From Candidatus Proelusimicrobium excrementi (GTDB lineage Bacteria; Elusimicrobiota; Elusimicrobia; Elusimicrobiales; Elusimicrobiaceae), in NCBI GenBank assembly GCA_934643455.1, contig CAKUBV010000014.1, forward strand, positions 1 through 14,213: a DNA stretch of 14,213 nucleotides. Direction: 5' to 3'. The notes beneath the pieces were generated by a model. The model was not told the origin of the DNA. It searched no databases and saw only the letters and a list, made by a program, of their open reading frames with translations. Below are positions 6,668 through 14,169 of this stretch, piece after piece. Both the position numbers and the translations under genes were made by a program. Position 1 is the first letter of the stretch; each line of letters begins with the position of its first letter.

Positions 6668-7585
6668 ATGCTAAAGAATAAAGTTTTCTTAAAGGCTTGT
6701 TTTTCTTTGACTTTCTGTTTTATTTGTGTCGCCTCTTATGGAGAAACTTGCAGCAATATCGGGAATATTCAGTACAAAGCAAACGGCACTTGCGATACCG
6801 CTCAAAGGACTTGTTGCGAATACGGAGAGTATTCTGAATGGGATAGGTCTTGCAAAGAGGCTTGTCCTTCTTCTTGTAATAATGGGTATACAAGGACTGA
6901 TAAAGAGTATGGATATTATTCAGAATGTTGCCAATGTGCGAATCCTAAGAAACTTATAACAGTCAGAGAACCGGGAACTGGAAATGTCGTTTTTCTCTGT
7001 GTTTGTTCCAATAGTGATAATGAGAGTTCTTGCACTTCAAATGGCGGAACTTGGTCAAGTGATGTCTGCAGCTGTACTTGTAATAATACATCCCAACAAA
7101 AAAACTGCACATTAGAAGGGGTTTATACGGACAACCAAAACCGCCCGGGAACTTGGAATCCTAATACTTGTTCTTGTACATGTCCAAATGATTCCACCTT
7201 GGCTGCCGGAAAATGCCACTGCAATGGCTCTTCAAAGTGGAATTCTGCACAAAAAAAATGCGTTTGTAATTTAAGCAGCTGCAGAGAAAGCGGCGCAACA
7301 TTGGACAGTGACAAATGTGTATGCAATTGCCATGATGGTTACAAATACAAGGATTCTAATAGCACTCAATTCTTACGTCGAAAATGTCAGAACGGCATAG
7401 TGGTTACTTATTGGGATAGCATAGTTAAAGGCTGCCATAAAGCATGCTTCGTCGACTCAACTTTGGGCGGGTATTTTGTTTCACATCCATATAACTGTGA
7501 TTCTTCCCCTATTGACCACTGTTTCCATACAGGAGGGACTCCGCGATGTAGAGTCAATAGCTATATTGGGTGCACTTATTCATAA
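6668..7585 (+). CDS. Secreted cysteine-rich repeat protein of unknown function (locus 2)
   Basis: No named family is recognised. The ATG at 6668 is chosen over a TTG at 6644 because GGAGG (6655-6659) is 8 bases upstream of it. Residues 1-25 form a signal peptide ending SYG, with likely cleavage before ETC. The mature part (about 280 residues) has about 35 cysteines. Residues 36-62 share a module with the locus 1 protein: YKxxGxC, TxxRTCC, G, SxWD, C. Residues 122-221 hold about four short repeats that end in CxCxC or CxC (CSCTC at 134-138 and 168-172, CHC at 183-185, CVC at 198-200, CVCNC at 217-221), several preceded by a G-x-W or W-N word. This looks like an EGF-like or stalk-type disulfide array. 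Residues 221-256 (CHDGYKY, RRKC, W, C) resemble residues 141-167 of the locus 1 protein. The gene is alone between promoter cassette and terminator. A surface or secreted role is inferred. Confidence 0.85.
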   Translation: MLKNKVFLKACFSLTFCFICVASYGETCSNIGNIQYKANGTCDTAQRTCCEYGEYSEWDRSCKEACPSSCNNGYTRTDKEYGYYSECCQCANPKKLITVREPGTGNVVFLCVCSNSDNESSCTSNGGTWSSDVCSCTCNNTSQQKNCTLEGVYTDNQNRPGTWNPNTCSCTCPNDSTLAAGKCHCNGSSKWNSAQKKCVCNLSSCRESGATLDSDKCVCNCHDGYKYKDSNSTQFLRRKCQNGIVVTYWDSIVKGCHKACFVDSTLGGYFVSHPYNCDSSPIDHCFHTGGTPRCRVNSYIGCTYS

Positions 7586-7597
7586 TTATGATTGATT

Positions 7598-7611
7598 TGG
7601 GTTTATTCCCA
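7598..7611 (+). other. Small hairpin in the 3' untranslated region of locus 2
   Basis: TGGG (7598-7601), loop TTTATT, CCCA (7608-7611). It occupies the same place relative to the terminator leader as the CCGGG/CCCGG hairpin at 998-1013, with a different stem sequence. Confidence 0.4.
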
Positions 7612-7612
7612 T

Positions 7613-7659
7613 TCTCAACTAACCGCCCCGCGTTCTAAAAAGAGCGCGGGGGGTTCTTT
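7613..7659 (+). terminator. Intrinsic terminator of cysteine-rich locus 2
   Basis: CCCCGCGTTCT (7626-7636) pairs with AGAGCGCGGGG (7641-7651), with one G.T pair, across an AAAA loop; GGTTCTTTA follows. The leader and 5' arm at 7613-7631 are identical to 1015-1033. Confidence 0.8.
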
Positions 7660-7667
7660 ATACAAAT

Positions 7668-7698
7668 AAAGCCCCGGGTTATGCGCCCGGGGCTTTTT
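7668..7698 (-). terminator. Terminator of the hydrogenase gene, probably bidirectional
   Basis: AAAGCCCCGGG (7668-7678) and CCCGGGGCTTT (7686-7696) form an 11-bp stem. It lies 16 bases beyond the hydrogenase stop. On the minus strand the stem is followed by ATTTG, and on the plus strand by further T, so it can serve both converging transcripts. Confidence 0.85.
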
Positions 7699-7714
7699 GC
7701 GTAAAGTTTAAAAC

Positions 7715-9187
7715 TTACTCGGAAGCTTTTACTTGGAAGCTCTCCACGCCGGCTTTTTGGGCGTAAGCTTCTTCCTGCTCTCTGGCTTCCTTAATGGGCT
7801 TTACCGTCGCACAGCCGCCTACGCAGCCGCCGGGGCAGCACATGACTTCGATAAGGTTGCCCATGGGTTTGCCCGTTTTGGCATAGGCTTTAAGCTTGAA
7901 GATGGTCTTTTTGTCTATGCCGGCGATAATTTCATCCTTAATAAGGGCGGAATAATCGCCCGCAGCTTTTTTAACCGTCTGCGTTACGCCGCCGGTAATG
8001 CCGAACTTCAAGGCTTCCACCGTCGCTTTGCGGTCAAATTCCGTTTCCGCGCAGGCTTCAAGATTAATGCCTTTGCCGAGTATCATGGCTTTAAGCTCTT
8101 CATAGCTGATTACGTAATCCACAAAGTCGTCGGTTTGGGCTTCTTTCCTCTTGGAAAGGCACGGCCCGACGAATACCGTTACGGCTTCCGGTATTTCCTT
8201 TTTAACGAGCTGCGCCGTATAGTGCATAGGCGTACCCGTATCGGAAATATAAGGCAAAAGCTCCGGTATGTGCTTTTTTGCCAAACGCGTATAGGCGTGG
8301 CAGCAGGAAGTCGTCATAAAGGGGCGTTTTTCGTCCACAACTTTTTCTATAAATTCCGCGGCTTCTTTCTGCGCCGTAATATCCGCGCCGAGGGCGACTT
8401 CGTAAACGTGCGTAAATCCGAGCTCTTTTATAGCAGTGGCGAGCTGGCCCACGCTTATGCCGAATTGACCGGCTATCGAAGGCGCCACCATGGCAACCAA
8501 AGGTTTGTCTTTTTTGGTTTGTTTAAGTACGTCCAAAATCTGGCTGCGTTCCATAATCGCGCCGAAGGGGCAGTTCCTCATGCAGTTGCCGCAGCTGATG
8601 CAAAGGCTGTGGTCGATTTTGGCGATGCCTTTCTCGTTCTTCTTAATGGCGTTGACGGGGCAGGCTTCCTCGCAGGGAACGCTTAATTTAAGTATTGCGC
8701 CGTATGGGCAGGCTTCTTTGCATTTGCCGCAGCTTTTGCATTTGTCCTGATCAATATGCGCTTTATGGTTGGTTACCGTTACGGCGTTGAAGAAGCAGGC
8801 GTTTTCGCACTTTCTCGCCAAACAGCCTTGGCAAAGTTCGCTTACCATATATCTGCTTTTAACGCATGCGGAACACGCGCTTTCAAGCACGGTTAACAGT
8901 TTGCTGCTTTTATGGTCGAACTGAGGGTTATCCTGCCCGACGTATTCGCTTAAAGGGAGGGCTTCGTCAACTTCGTTTACCGAATAACCGAAAGCGGCCA
9001 AAGCGCGCAGCTTAAGTATTGCGCGTTCTTTATATACGCAGCAGCGGAAAGCCGCGTCGCTGCCTTTGGGGATAATGTTCCAGGGAAGGTGGTTGATTTC
9101 CTTTGCCAATGTTCCTTTGTAGAACATGGAGCAGATTTCTTCCAGCACTTCCATCTTAAAATGTTCGGAGTAATTTCTTTTTGTCAT
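7715..9187 (-). CDS. hydA: [FeFe] hydrogenase, ferredoxin-type clusters plus H-cluster domain (group B-like)
   Basis: It is predicted to couple oxidation of reduced ferredoxin to H2 production in the cytoplasm. The 490 residues have an N-terminal extension of about 100, then a cysteine-dense segment: C105, C108, C119, C122, C127, C131; a CxxCxxCxxxCP motif at 150-161; C172 and C176; and a second CxxCxxCxxxCP at 196-207. The H-cluster domain follows, with L1 TTSCCHAY (C295, C296), M321 in PMHYTA, L2 VGPCLSKRKE (C343, K346, E349) and L3 EVMCCPGGC (C451, C455). All four H-cluster cysteine ligands (C296, C343, C451, C455) and the proton-relay cysteine C295 are present. L1 has histidine where proline is usual. 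The layout fits the monomeric group B enzymes whose physiological role is poorly known. No HydE, HydF or HydG maturase is in the window. The gene lies 69 bases behind rex with no clear promoter or Shine-Dalgarno. Confidence 0.92.
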   Translation of the reverse strand: MTKRNYSEHFKMEVLEEICSMFYKGTLAKEINHLPWNIIPKGSDAAFRCCVYKERAILKLRALAAFGYSVNEVDEALPLSEYVGQDNPQFDHKSSKLLTVLESACSACVKSRYMVSELCQGCLARKCENACFFNAVTVTNHKAHIDQDKCKSCGKCKEACPYGAILKLSVPCEEACPVNAIKKNEKGIAKIDHSLCISCGNCMRNCPFGAIMERSQILDVLKQTKKDKPLVAMVAPSIAGQFGISVGQLATAIKELGFTHVYEVALGADITAQKEAAEFIEKVVDEKRPFMTTSCCHAYTRLAKKHIPELLPYISDTGTPMHYTAQLVKKEIPEAVTVFVGPCLSKRKEAQTDDFVDYVISYEELKAMILGKGINLEACAETEFDRKATVEALKFGITGGVTQTVKKAAGDYSALIKDEIIAGIDKKTIFKLKAYAKTGKPMGNLIEVMCCPGGCVGGCATVKPIKEAREQEEAYAQKAGVESFQVKASE

Positions 9188-9256
9188 AATATAAATTTTA
9201 CCATATTGGAAATGCCCGGGAAAGGGGGAAACCCCGGCTTTTGCCGACGTTTTTGT

Positions 9257-9883
9257 TTAGTTTTTCAGTTTAAGGCACAAGAGCGCCAAACCTATACTGA
9301 GGTCTTCGTTTTGCAGAGCCACGTGTGCCGGAACTTTGATGTCCGCCGGGGAAAAGTTCCATATGGCTTTTATGCCCGCGCTTACAAGGGTATCCGCCAC
9401 GCCCTGGGCGGCGTAAGCCGGAACAGAAATGATAGCCGTATTTATTTTGTGGCTTTGCACGTAAGAAGCTAAATGTTCTATATGCAGAACTTTGTCATTA
9501 TCGGCTTTGGTTATGTCGGTGTCAAAAGCGGCGACCATGTTAAAACCGTGATTTTTAAAACCTTCGTAATGAAATAACGCCGAGCCCAATTTGCCGTATC
9601 CCACCAAACATACTTCACGTTCTTTTTGCCAGCCTAAAAAATTCTGTATGGCTGCTATGCTGCCTTTTACATTGTAGCCCAGCCTTGTTTTGCCCGGGGC
9701 TTTGGCTAGGAGCATATCTTTTTTGACGAGTATCGGCCTTAAACTTAATTTGGAGGCTATTTCCACCGAAGATATATACTGCCTGCCGTACTTGAGCATA
9801 TCGTTAAACAGACGCAAATATTGGGGCATGCGTTTTACGGCCTGCATATTACCGGAGTTTGTTTGGGGGGTGAGTTTTTTCAT
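9257..9883 (-). CDS. rex: Redox-sensing transcriptional repressor Rex
   Basis: Rex senses the NADH/NAD+ ratio and represses fermentation and respiration genes until NADH rises. The 208 residues have the expected order: an N-terminal winged helix (about 17-80, with YLRLFNDMLKYGRQYISS and LRPILVKKDM), a Rossmann fold with VGYGKLGSAL (94-103) and an acidic strand end AAFDTD (118-123), and the family tail NFSPADIKVP (176-185) followed by NEDLSIGLA (192-200). It lies between adhE and the hydrogenase, two typical Rex targets, on the same strand. The start at 9883 has no visible Shine-Dalgarno and is only about 9 bases from the T run of the adhE terminator. An internal ATG at 9847 (MQAVKRMPQ) is an alternative that would still keep the DNA-binding domain. 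Confidence 0.95.
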   Translation of the reverse strand: MKKLTPQTNSGNMQAVKRMPQYLRLFNDMLKYGRQYISSVEIASKLSLRPILVKKDMLLAKAPGKTRLGYNVKGSIAAIQNFLGWQKEREVCLVGYGKLGSALFHYEGFKNHGFNMVAAFDTDITKADNDKVLHIEHLASYVQSHKINTAIISVPAYAAQGVADTLVSAGIKAIWNFSPADIKVPAHVALQNEDLSIGLALLCLKLKN

Positions 9884-9891
9884 TTAGGATT

Positions 9892-9923
9892 AAAAAGGCC
9901 GCCGCCGTTTAAGCGGCGGCCTT
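9892..9923 (-). terminator. Intrinsic terminator downstream of adhE
   Basis: On the minus strand AAGGCCGCCGC and GCGGCGGCCTT form a perfect 11-bp stem (9895-9905 with 9913-9923) around a 7-base loop, followed by TTT. It lies 8 bases after the adhE stop and immediately before the rex start. Confidence 0.9.
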
Positions 9924-9931
9924 GATATCAT

Positions 9932-12592
9932 TTATTTTTTTGCGGCTTTGGCTTTTTTCTGAGCTACAAGTTCTTCGCCGTAGTAAGCTTTAAGGAAGAG
10001 TTCCTTAATTTCGCTTACGAGCGGATAGCGCGCATTGCCGCCGGTGCACTGATCGTCAAAAGCGAGTTCGGACATTTCGTCGAGTTTCGCCATGAAGTCC
10101 GCTTCCGGTATGCCGTATTCTTTAATTGAAGTGGGGATGTTGAGCCCTCTTTTGAGTTTTTCAATTTCAAGAACAAGCTTGTCCACTTTCTGCCCTTTGT
10201 CGTCTTTGGAGTTATCCAAGCCGAGGAAGTGGGATATTTTGGCGTAGCGTCCTTTTACGAAAGGATATTTATACTGCGGGAACAAGCCTTGTTTGGTCGG
10301 TTTTTCCGTCGCGTTGAACTCTATTACGTAGCTGATGAGCAAGGCGTTGGCCAAGCCGTGCGGTACGTGGAAAATTCCGCCGAGTTTATGCGCCATTGAG
10401 TGGCAAAGGCCGAGGAAAGCGTTGGCGAAAGCCATACCCGCTATCGTAGCCGCGTAGTGCATTTTTTCGCGGGCGTTGGGGTTTTTTGCGCCTTCGTCGT
10501 AAGAAAGTTTAAGGTATTTGAAAACGAGCCTTAAAGCTTCCAAAGCCTGGCCTTCGGTAAAGTTCGTGGAGAAGATTGAAGTATAAGCTTCAATAGCGTG
10601 CACCATTACGTCCAAGCCCGAAAAAGCCGTTAATGATTTGGGCATATTCATTACGAATTCCGGGTCGACGATAGCCATATCCGGGGTTAAAGCATAGTCG
10701 GTAATGGCGTATTTGGTATTGGTTCTTTCGTCGGTGATAATCGTAAAGGGCGTAACTTCCGAACCCGTGCCGGAGGTTGTAGGTATAGCAACCATGGTGG
10801 CTTTTTTGCCGAGTTCCGGCAAAGGATAGATTCTCTTTCTGATATCCATAAAGCGTGCGGCGATGTCTTCAAAGCTCATGTGCGGATTTTCGTACATAAG
10901 CCAAATCATTTTGCCGGCGTCCATAGGCGAACCGCCGCCCAGCGCGATAATCAAATCCGGCTGGAAGGCATCGGTAATGTGCAAGGCTTCGTGAATGGTG
11001 GCCAAATCCGGGTCGGGTTTGACGTTGCTGAAGACTCTTATAGACATTCCGAGGTTTTCCAACACGTCGCGCACCATGGCCACGTAACCGAACGTTTCCA
11101 TGGATTTGTCGGTGATGATGAAAGCTCTCTTTTTGTCTTTAAGTTCTTCAAGCGCGAGCTTCAGCGCGCCCCTCTTGAAGTAAATTTTCTGCGGTACTTT
11201 GTACCAGTACATGTTTTCTCTTCTTTCGGCAACTGATTTAATGTTCATAAGGTGTTTTACCCCGATATTTTCGCTGACGGAGTTACCGCCCCAGGATCCG
11301 CAGCCCAAAGTGAGCGAAGGCGCAAGCCTGAAGTTGTAAACGTCGCCAATCGCGCCCTGGGAGGACGGCATATTAATAAGCGTTCTGCCGGTGTGCATGG
11401 TCTTTTGGAAAAGCTCTTTATGAGTTTTGTTCGCTTCGTCTGTATACAGAACGGAGGTATGGCCTGCGCCGCCAAGTTCGATAAGGGCTTCGGCGGTGTC
11501 AACGGCTTCTTCAAAGGTTTCGGCTTTATAAAAACCGAGTATCGGGGAGAGTTTCTCGTGGGAGAAAATTTCTTCGTCGCCGACTACTGAGCATTCCGCT
11601 ATGAGGATTTTTGTATGCTCGGGCACTTTTACGCCGGCCATTTGCGCTATTTTAAATGCGCTTTGTCCGACTATCGCCGCGTTTAATTTATGGCCGTCGG
11701 GCATGATAAGGCTGCCTACAGCGGCTTTTTCTTTTTTATTTAAGAAATAGCATCCTCTTAAAATAAATTCGTCTTTGACGGCTTCGTAAACGGATTTCTC
11801 CACGATTACGGATTGCTCGCTGGCGCAGATTACGCCGTTGTCAAAGGTTTTGCTCATAATTACTGAGCTTACCGCCATTTTGATATCGGCCGTTGCGTCA
11901 ATAACCACAGGGGTGTTGCCCGCGCCTACGCCGATTGCCGGCTTGCCGGAGCTGTACGCCGCATGGACCATGCCGGGGCCGCCGGTGGCCAAGATCAGGT
12001 TAATGCCGGGGTGGCGCATAAGAGCGTCGGAAAGCTGCATGGTGGGTTCTTCAATCCAGCCGATGATGTTTTTGGGTGCACCGGCTTCCACCGCCGCGTC
12101 AAGCACGATTTTGGCGGCTTCTATGGTGCATTTCTTTGCGCGCGGGTGCGGGGAAAAGACTATGCCGTTTCTGGTTTTTAAAGCCAAAAGGGATTTAAAA
12201 ATAGCCGTTGCCGTCGGGTTTGTGGTGGGGACTACGCCCGCGATTATGCCGATAGGCTCCGCTATTTGTTTGTAACCGAAGGAATCGTCGTCGGTTATTA
12301 CTCCGCAGGTTTTGGTGTCTTTATAGCTGTTGTAAATATATTCGGAAGCGAAATGGTTCTTTATAACTTTATCTTCCATTACGCCCATGCCTGTTTCGGC
12401 TACGGCGATTTTGGCCAAATAAATGCGGTTTCTTGCCGCGGCCATGGCCGCCGCCCTGAAAATGCGGTCTACTGTTTGTTGGTCGAAAGTGGCGTATTCT
12501 CTTTGCGCCGCTTTTACTTGCTCGACTACGGCATTAAGCTTTTTCATGCCGGCGTCGTCGTTTTGAGTGGTGTTCTTCTTGGTTTCTGCCAT
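9932..12592 (-). CDS. adhE: Bifunctional acetaldehyde-CoA/alcohol dehydrogenase
   Basis: AdhE reduces acetyl-CoA to acetaldehyde and then to ethanol, using two NADH; it forms spirosome filaments in studied species. The 886 residues match full-length AdhE. The aldehyde dehydrogenase half (about 15-450) has PTTNPT (122-127) and catalytic C256 in FDNGVICASEQ. The iron alcohol dehydrogenase half (about 460-870) has the nucleotide loop GGGSPMDAGK (552-561) and metal ligands D661, H665, H731 and H745, which are offset from the E. coli residues by a constant 8. The lysine/alanine-rich C-terminal tail is unremarkable. GGAG (12603-12606) lies 10 bases ahead of the ATG. A promoter with a perfect TATAAT is upstream. 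Rex follows directly, so repression by Rex is the natural expectation. Confidence 0.97.
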   Translation of the reverse strand: MAETKKNTTQNDDAGMKKLNAVVEQVKAAQREYATFDQQTVDRIFRAAAMAAARNRIYLAKIAVAETGMGVMEDKVIKNHFASEYIYNSYKDTKTCGVITDDDSFGYKQIAEPIGIIAGVVPTTNPTATAIFKSLLALKTRNGIVFSPHPRAKKCTIEAAKIVLDAAVEAGAPKNIIGWIEEPTMQLSDALMRHPGINLILATGGPGMVHAAYSSGKPAIGVGAGNTPVVIDATADIKMAVSSVIMSKTFDNGVICASEQSVIVEKSVYEAVKDEFILRGCYFLNKKEKAAVGSLIMPDGHKLNAAIVGQSAFKIAQMAGVKVPEHTKILIAECSVVGDEEIFSHEKLSPILGFYKAETFEEAVDTAEALIELGGAGHTSVLYTDEANKTHKELFQKTMHTGRTLINMPSSQGAIGDVYNFRLAPSLTLGCGSWGGNSVSENIGVKHLMNIKSVAERRENMYWYKVPQKIYFKRGALKLALEELKDKKRAFIITDKSMETFGYVAMVRDVLENLGMSIRVFSNVKPDPDLATIHEALHITDAFQPDLIIALGGGSPMDAGKMIWLMYENPHMSFEDIAARFMDIRKRIYPLPELGKKATMVAIPTTSGTGSEVTPFTIITDERTNTKYAITDYALTPDMAIVDPEFVMNMPKSLTAFSGLDVMVHAIEAYTSIFSTNFTEGQALEALRLVFKYLKLSYDEGAKNPNAREKMHYAATIAGMAFANAFLGLCHSMAHKLGGIFHVPHGLANALLISYVIEFNATEKPTKQGLFPQYKYPFVKGRYAKISHFLGLDNSKDDKGQKVDKLVLEIEKLKRGLNIPTSIKEYGIPEADFMAKLDEMSELAFDDQCTGGNARYPLVSEIKELFLKAYYGEELVAQKKAKAAKK

Positions 12593-12652
12593 TGTTTGCG
12601 TTCTCCGATTAAACTTCTTTAAGTATAAAGTTATTGGTATACTTATGTATCC

Positions 12653-12681
12653 ATTATATAAATTATGCTTTACTAATGCAA
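12653..12681 (-). promoter_or_regulatory. Promoter of adhE
   Basis: On the minus strand TTGCAT (12681-12676), a 17-base spacer and a perfect TATAAT (12658-12653) precede adhE, giving a leader of roughly 50 bases. The -35 matches the consensus only in TTG, so an activator or a weak basal promoter is possible. Confidence 0.6.
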
Positions 12682-12696
12682 TAATAAAAAGTTCTC

Positions 12697-12709
12697 GTTA
12701 TCCCATAAC
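12697..12709. promoter_or_regulatory. Palindrome GTTAT-CCC-ATAAC, possible operator
   Basis: A perfect 5+5 inverted repeat with a 3-base centre lies 15 bases upstream of the adhE -35. It resembles the inner part of the Rex consensus (GTTAA N4 TTAAC) but has an odd-length centre and different inner bases, so assignment to Rex is doubtful. Confidence 0.35.
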
Positions 12710-12736
12710 AGGTTTTTTGCGGTTAAATAAAAGTAA

Positions 12737-12755
12737 TTGGTATCTTTTGGTATCT
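12737..12755. promoter_or_regulatory. Direct repeat TTGGTATCT with 10-base period
   Basis: TTGGTATCT occurs at 12737-12745 and 12747-12755, one helical turn apart. A related TTGGTAT lies at 12634-12640, near the expected adhE start of transcription. The pair sits between the two divergent promoters and could bind a regulator on one face of the DNA. This is inference. Confidence 0.3.
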
Positions 12756-12772
12756 AATTGCGGGGGTAATAT

Positions 12773-12802
12773 TTTACGCCGCGCCCGGCAAAGTAATATA
12801 AT
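12773..12802 (+). promoter_or_regulatory. Probable promoter of the MFS transporter gene
   Basis: TTTACG (12773-12778), an 18-base spacer and TATAAT (12797-12802) lie 33 bases ahead of the start codon. A further TATAAA at 12805-12810 is an alternative -10. Confidence 0.45.
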
Positions 12803-12835
12803 ATTATAAAGGTTTTGATTAATTAATATCCGTTT

Positions 12836-14011
12836 ATGAAAAAGATTTTTCTTTCCACTCAACTGCGTTACAGAATAGCCGTAAGCAGTTTTTTCTTTAT
12901 ACAAGGCATAGTGTTTGCAAGCTGGGCCAGCAGAATACCCGATATCAAAAAAGCCCTTAACTTAAGCGACGCCATGCTGGGGGGAGTTTTACTTTCCATA
13001 CCAGTGGGTCAGATGTGCGCCATGGCGCTTTCGGGCTGGCTTGTTGCGCGCTACGGCAGCCGTAAAATGCTGACCTTGGCCGCCATACTCTATCCGGCGT
13101 TTTTGGTTAATTTGGGTTTTTCCCATGATATTTGGCGGCTTATCATAGGTTTGTTTTTGTTTGGCATGGCGGGCAATCTTTCCAATATTTCCGTTAACAC
13201 GCAGGGCGTCGATGTGGAAAGGCTTTATCATAAACGCAGTATAATGGCTTCTTTCCACGGTTTATGGAGTTTGGCCGGATTTTTGGGCGGGCTTATAAGC
13301 ACGCTTATGGTGGGCTATAATATAAAGCCGGGTTTGCACTTTGTAATAATTTTCGCGCTTACAACGCTGATACTGCTATATATGCGCCGCGCTACGGTGC
13401 CGAGGGATTTTTCCGCCGCGGACAGGCCTTCTTCCAGCGGAAAAGAAAATAAAAAAGTTTTTACCATGCCTGATAAATACATTATTATGCTGGGCTTTAT
13501 AGCTTTCGCCTGCATGGCCTGTGAGGGAACCATGTACGACTGGAGCGGAGTGTACTTCCAAAGCGTTGTTGACGCGCCGAAAAACCTTATAAGGCTTGGT
13601 TATACGGCTTATATGTGTACAATGGCTTTAGGGCGTTTTACGGCCGACGGATTTGTAAACCGTTTCGGGGCTGTGCCCGTAATAAAAGCAAGCGGGCTGA
13701 TAATGTTTGCCGGGCTGATTATTTCGGTCTTATTTCCGTCGATAGTCGCGGCGACTTTCGGCTTCTTGCTGGTGGGCTTCGGCACTTCTTCCGTTGTGCC
13801 TTTGTGTTACAGTATGGCGGGGCGTTCAAAAGTTATGAAGGCAAGCGTCGCTTTGGCGACGGTTTCCACGATAGGCTTTTTAGGTTTTCTTATGGGGCCG
13901 CCGGTTATAGGTTTTATAGCTCAGGCGTGGGGGCTGAAGTTTTCTTTTGCGCTGGTGGCGTTGGTGGGGTTGATGACTACTTTTATTGCCCCTCACTTAA
14001 AGCATGAGTAA
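12836..14011 (+). CDS. MFS transporter, YbjJ-like
   Basis: This is an integral membrane protein of 391 residues, usual for a 12-helix major facilitator carrier. Hydrophobic segments are seen at roughly 13-31, 47-66, 78-95, 99-118, 138-160, 166-183, 213-231, 253-270, 281-300, 303-322, 335-360 and 367-386, with a charged central loop at about 185-212. Family words are FASWASRIPD (27-36), GWLVARYGSRK (67-77, motif A-like), CEGTMYDWSGVYF (229-241) and GRFTADGFVNRFG (266-278). The substrates of YbjJ relatives are not established, so none is proposed here. The start codon has no good Shine-Dalgarno; AAAGG at 12808-12812 is too distant. It diverges from adhE and may share regulatory DNA with it. No terminator is seen after the stop. 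Confidence 0.88.
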   Translation: MKKIFLSTQLRYRIAVSSFFFIQGIVFASWASRIPDIKKALNLSDAMLGGVLLSIPVGQMCAMALSGWLVARYGSRKMLTLAAILYPAFLVNLGFSHDIWRLIIGLFLFGMAGNLSNISVNTQGVDVERLYHKRSIMASFHGLWSLAGFLGGLISTLMVGYNIKPGLHFVIIFALTTLILLYMRRATVPRDFSAADRPSSSGKENKKVFTMPDKYIIMLGFIAFACMACEGTMYDWSGVYFQSVVDAPKNLIRLGYTAYMCTMALGRFTADGFVNRFGAVPVIKASGLIMFAGLIISVLFPSIVAATFGFLLVGFGTSSVVPLCYSMAGRSKVMKASVALATVSTIGFLGFLMGPPVIGFIAQAWGLKFSFALVALVGLMTTFIAPHLKHE

Positions 14012-14021
14012 GTTAACTTGT

Positions 14022-14169
14022 GTATTTTGGCTCGGTCTAAGTTAAGCGCTCGCATTTTTTACTCGCGTGATATTTTATACTCTCGGCTAGCACTTTGCCG
14101 CTTTTGGGCGTTTTTTAATTTTTTCCTCAGTCGGGTACTGCGCCGCCTTCGGCGGCATCATACTTAGTA
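14022..14169. repeat. Dispersed intergenic repeat, copy B
   Basis: It shares, in order, the words of 5913-6101: CTCGGTCTAAGTT (14031-14043), TCTCGGCTAGCA (14081-14092), TTTTTTAAT (14111-14119), TACTGCG (14136-14142) and GCATCA..CTTAGTA (14155-14169). Here the last part carries a clean hairpin, GCCGCC-TTC-GGCGGC (14142-14156), where copy A has a degraded one. The sequence to the window edge at 14213 shows nothing further that I recognise. Confidence 0.6.

Noticed and set aside
7733..8686. Long open frame (about 317 codons) on the plus strand
   Set aside because: It lies entirely antisense to the hydrogenase gene, whose motifs are unmistakable. The translation is rich in F, R, H and A in a way typical of the reverse strand of such codon usage.
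9188..9256. Hairpins between rex and the hydrogenase gene as a terminator
   Set aside because: Short CGGC/GCCG and GGGG/CCCC stems occur on the minus strand, but no T run follows them. Cotranscription of rex and the hydrogenase remains possible.
12697..12709. Canonical Rex operator upstream of adhE
   Set aside because: The palindrome lacks the 18-base TTGTTAA-N4-TTAACAA layout and has an odd centre. No matching site was seen upstream of rex or the hydrogenase.
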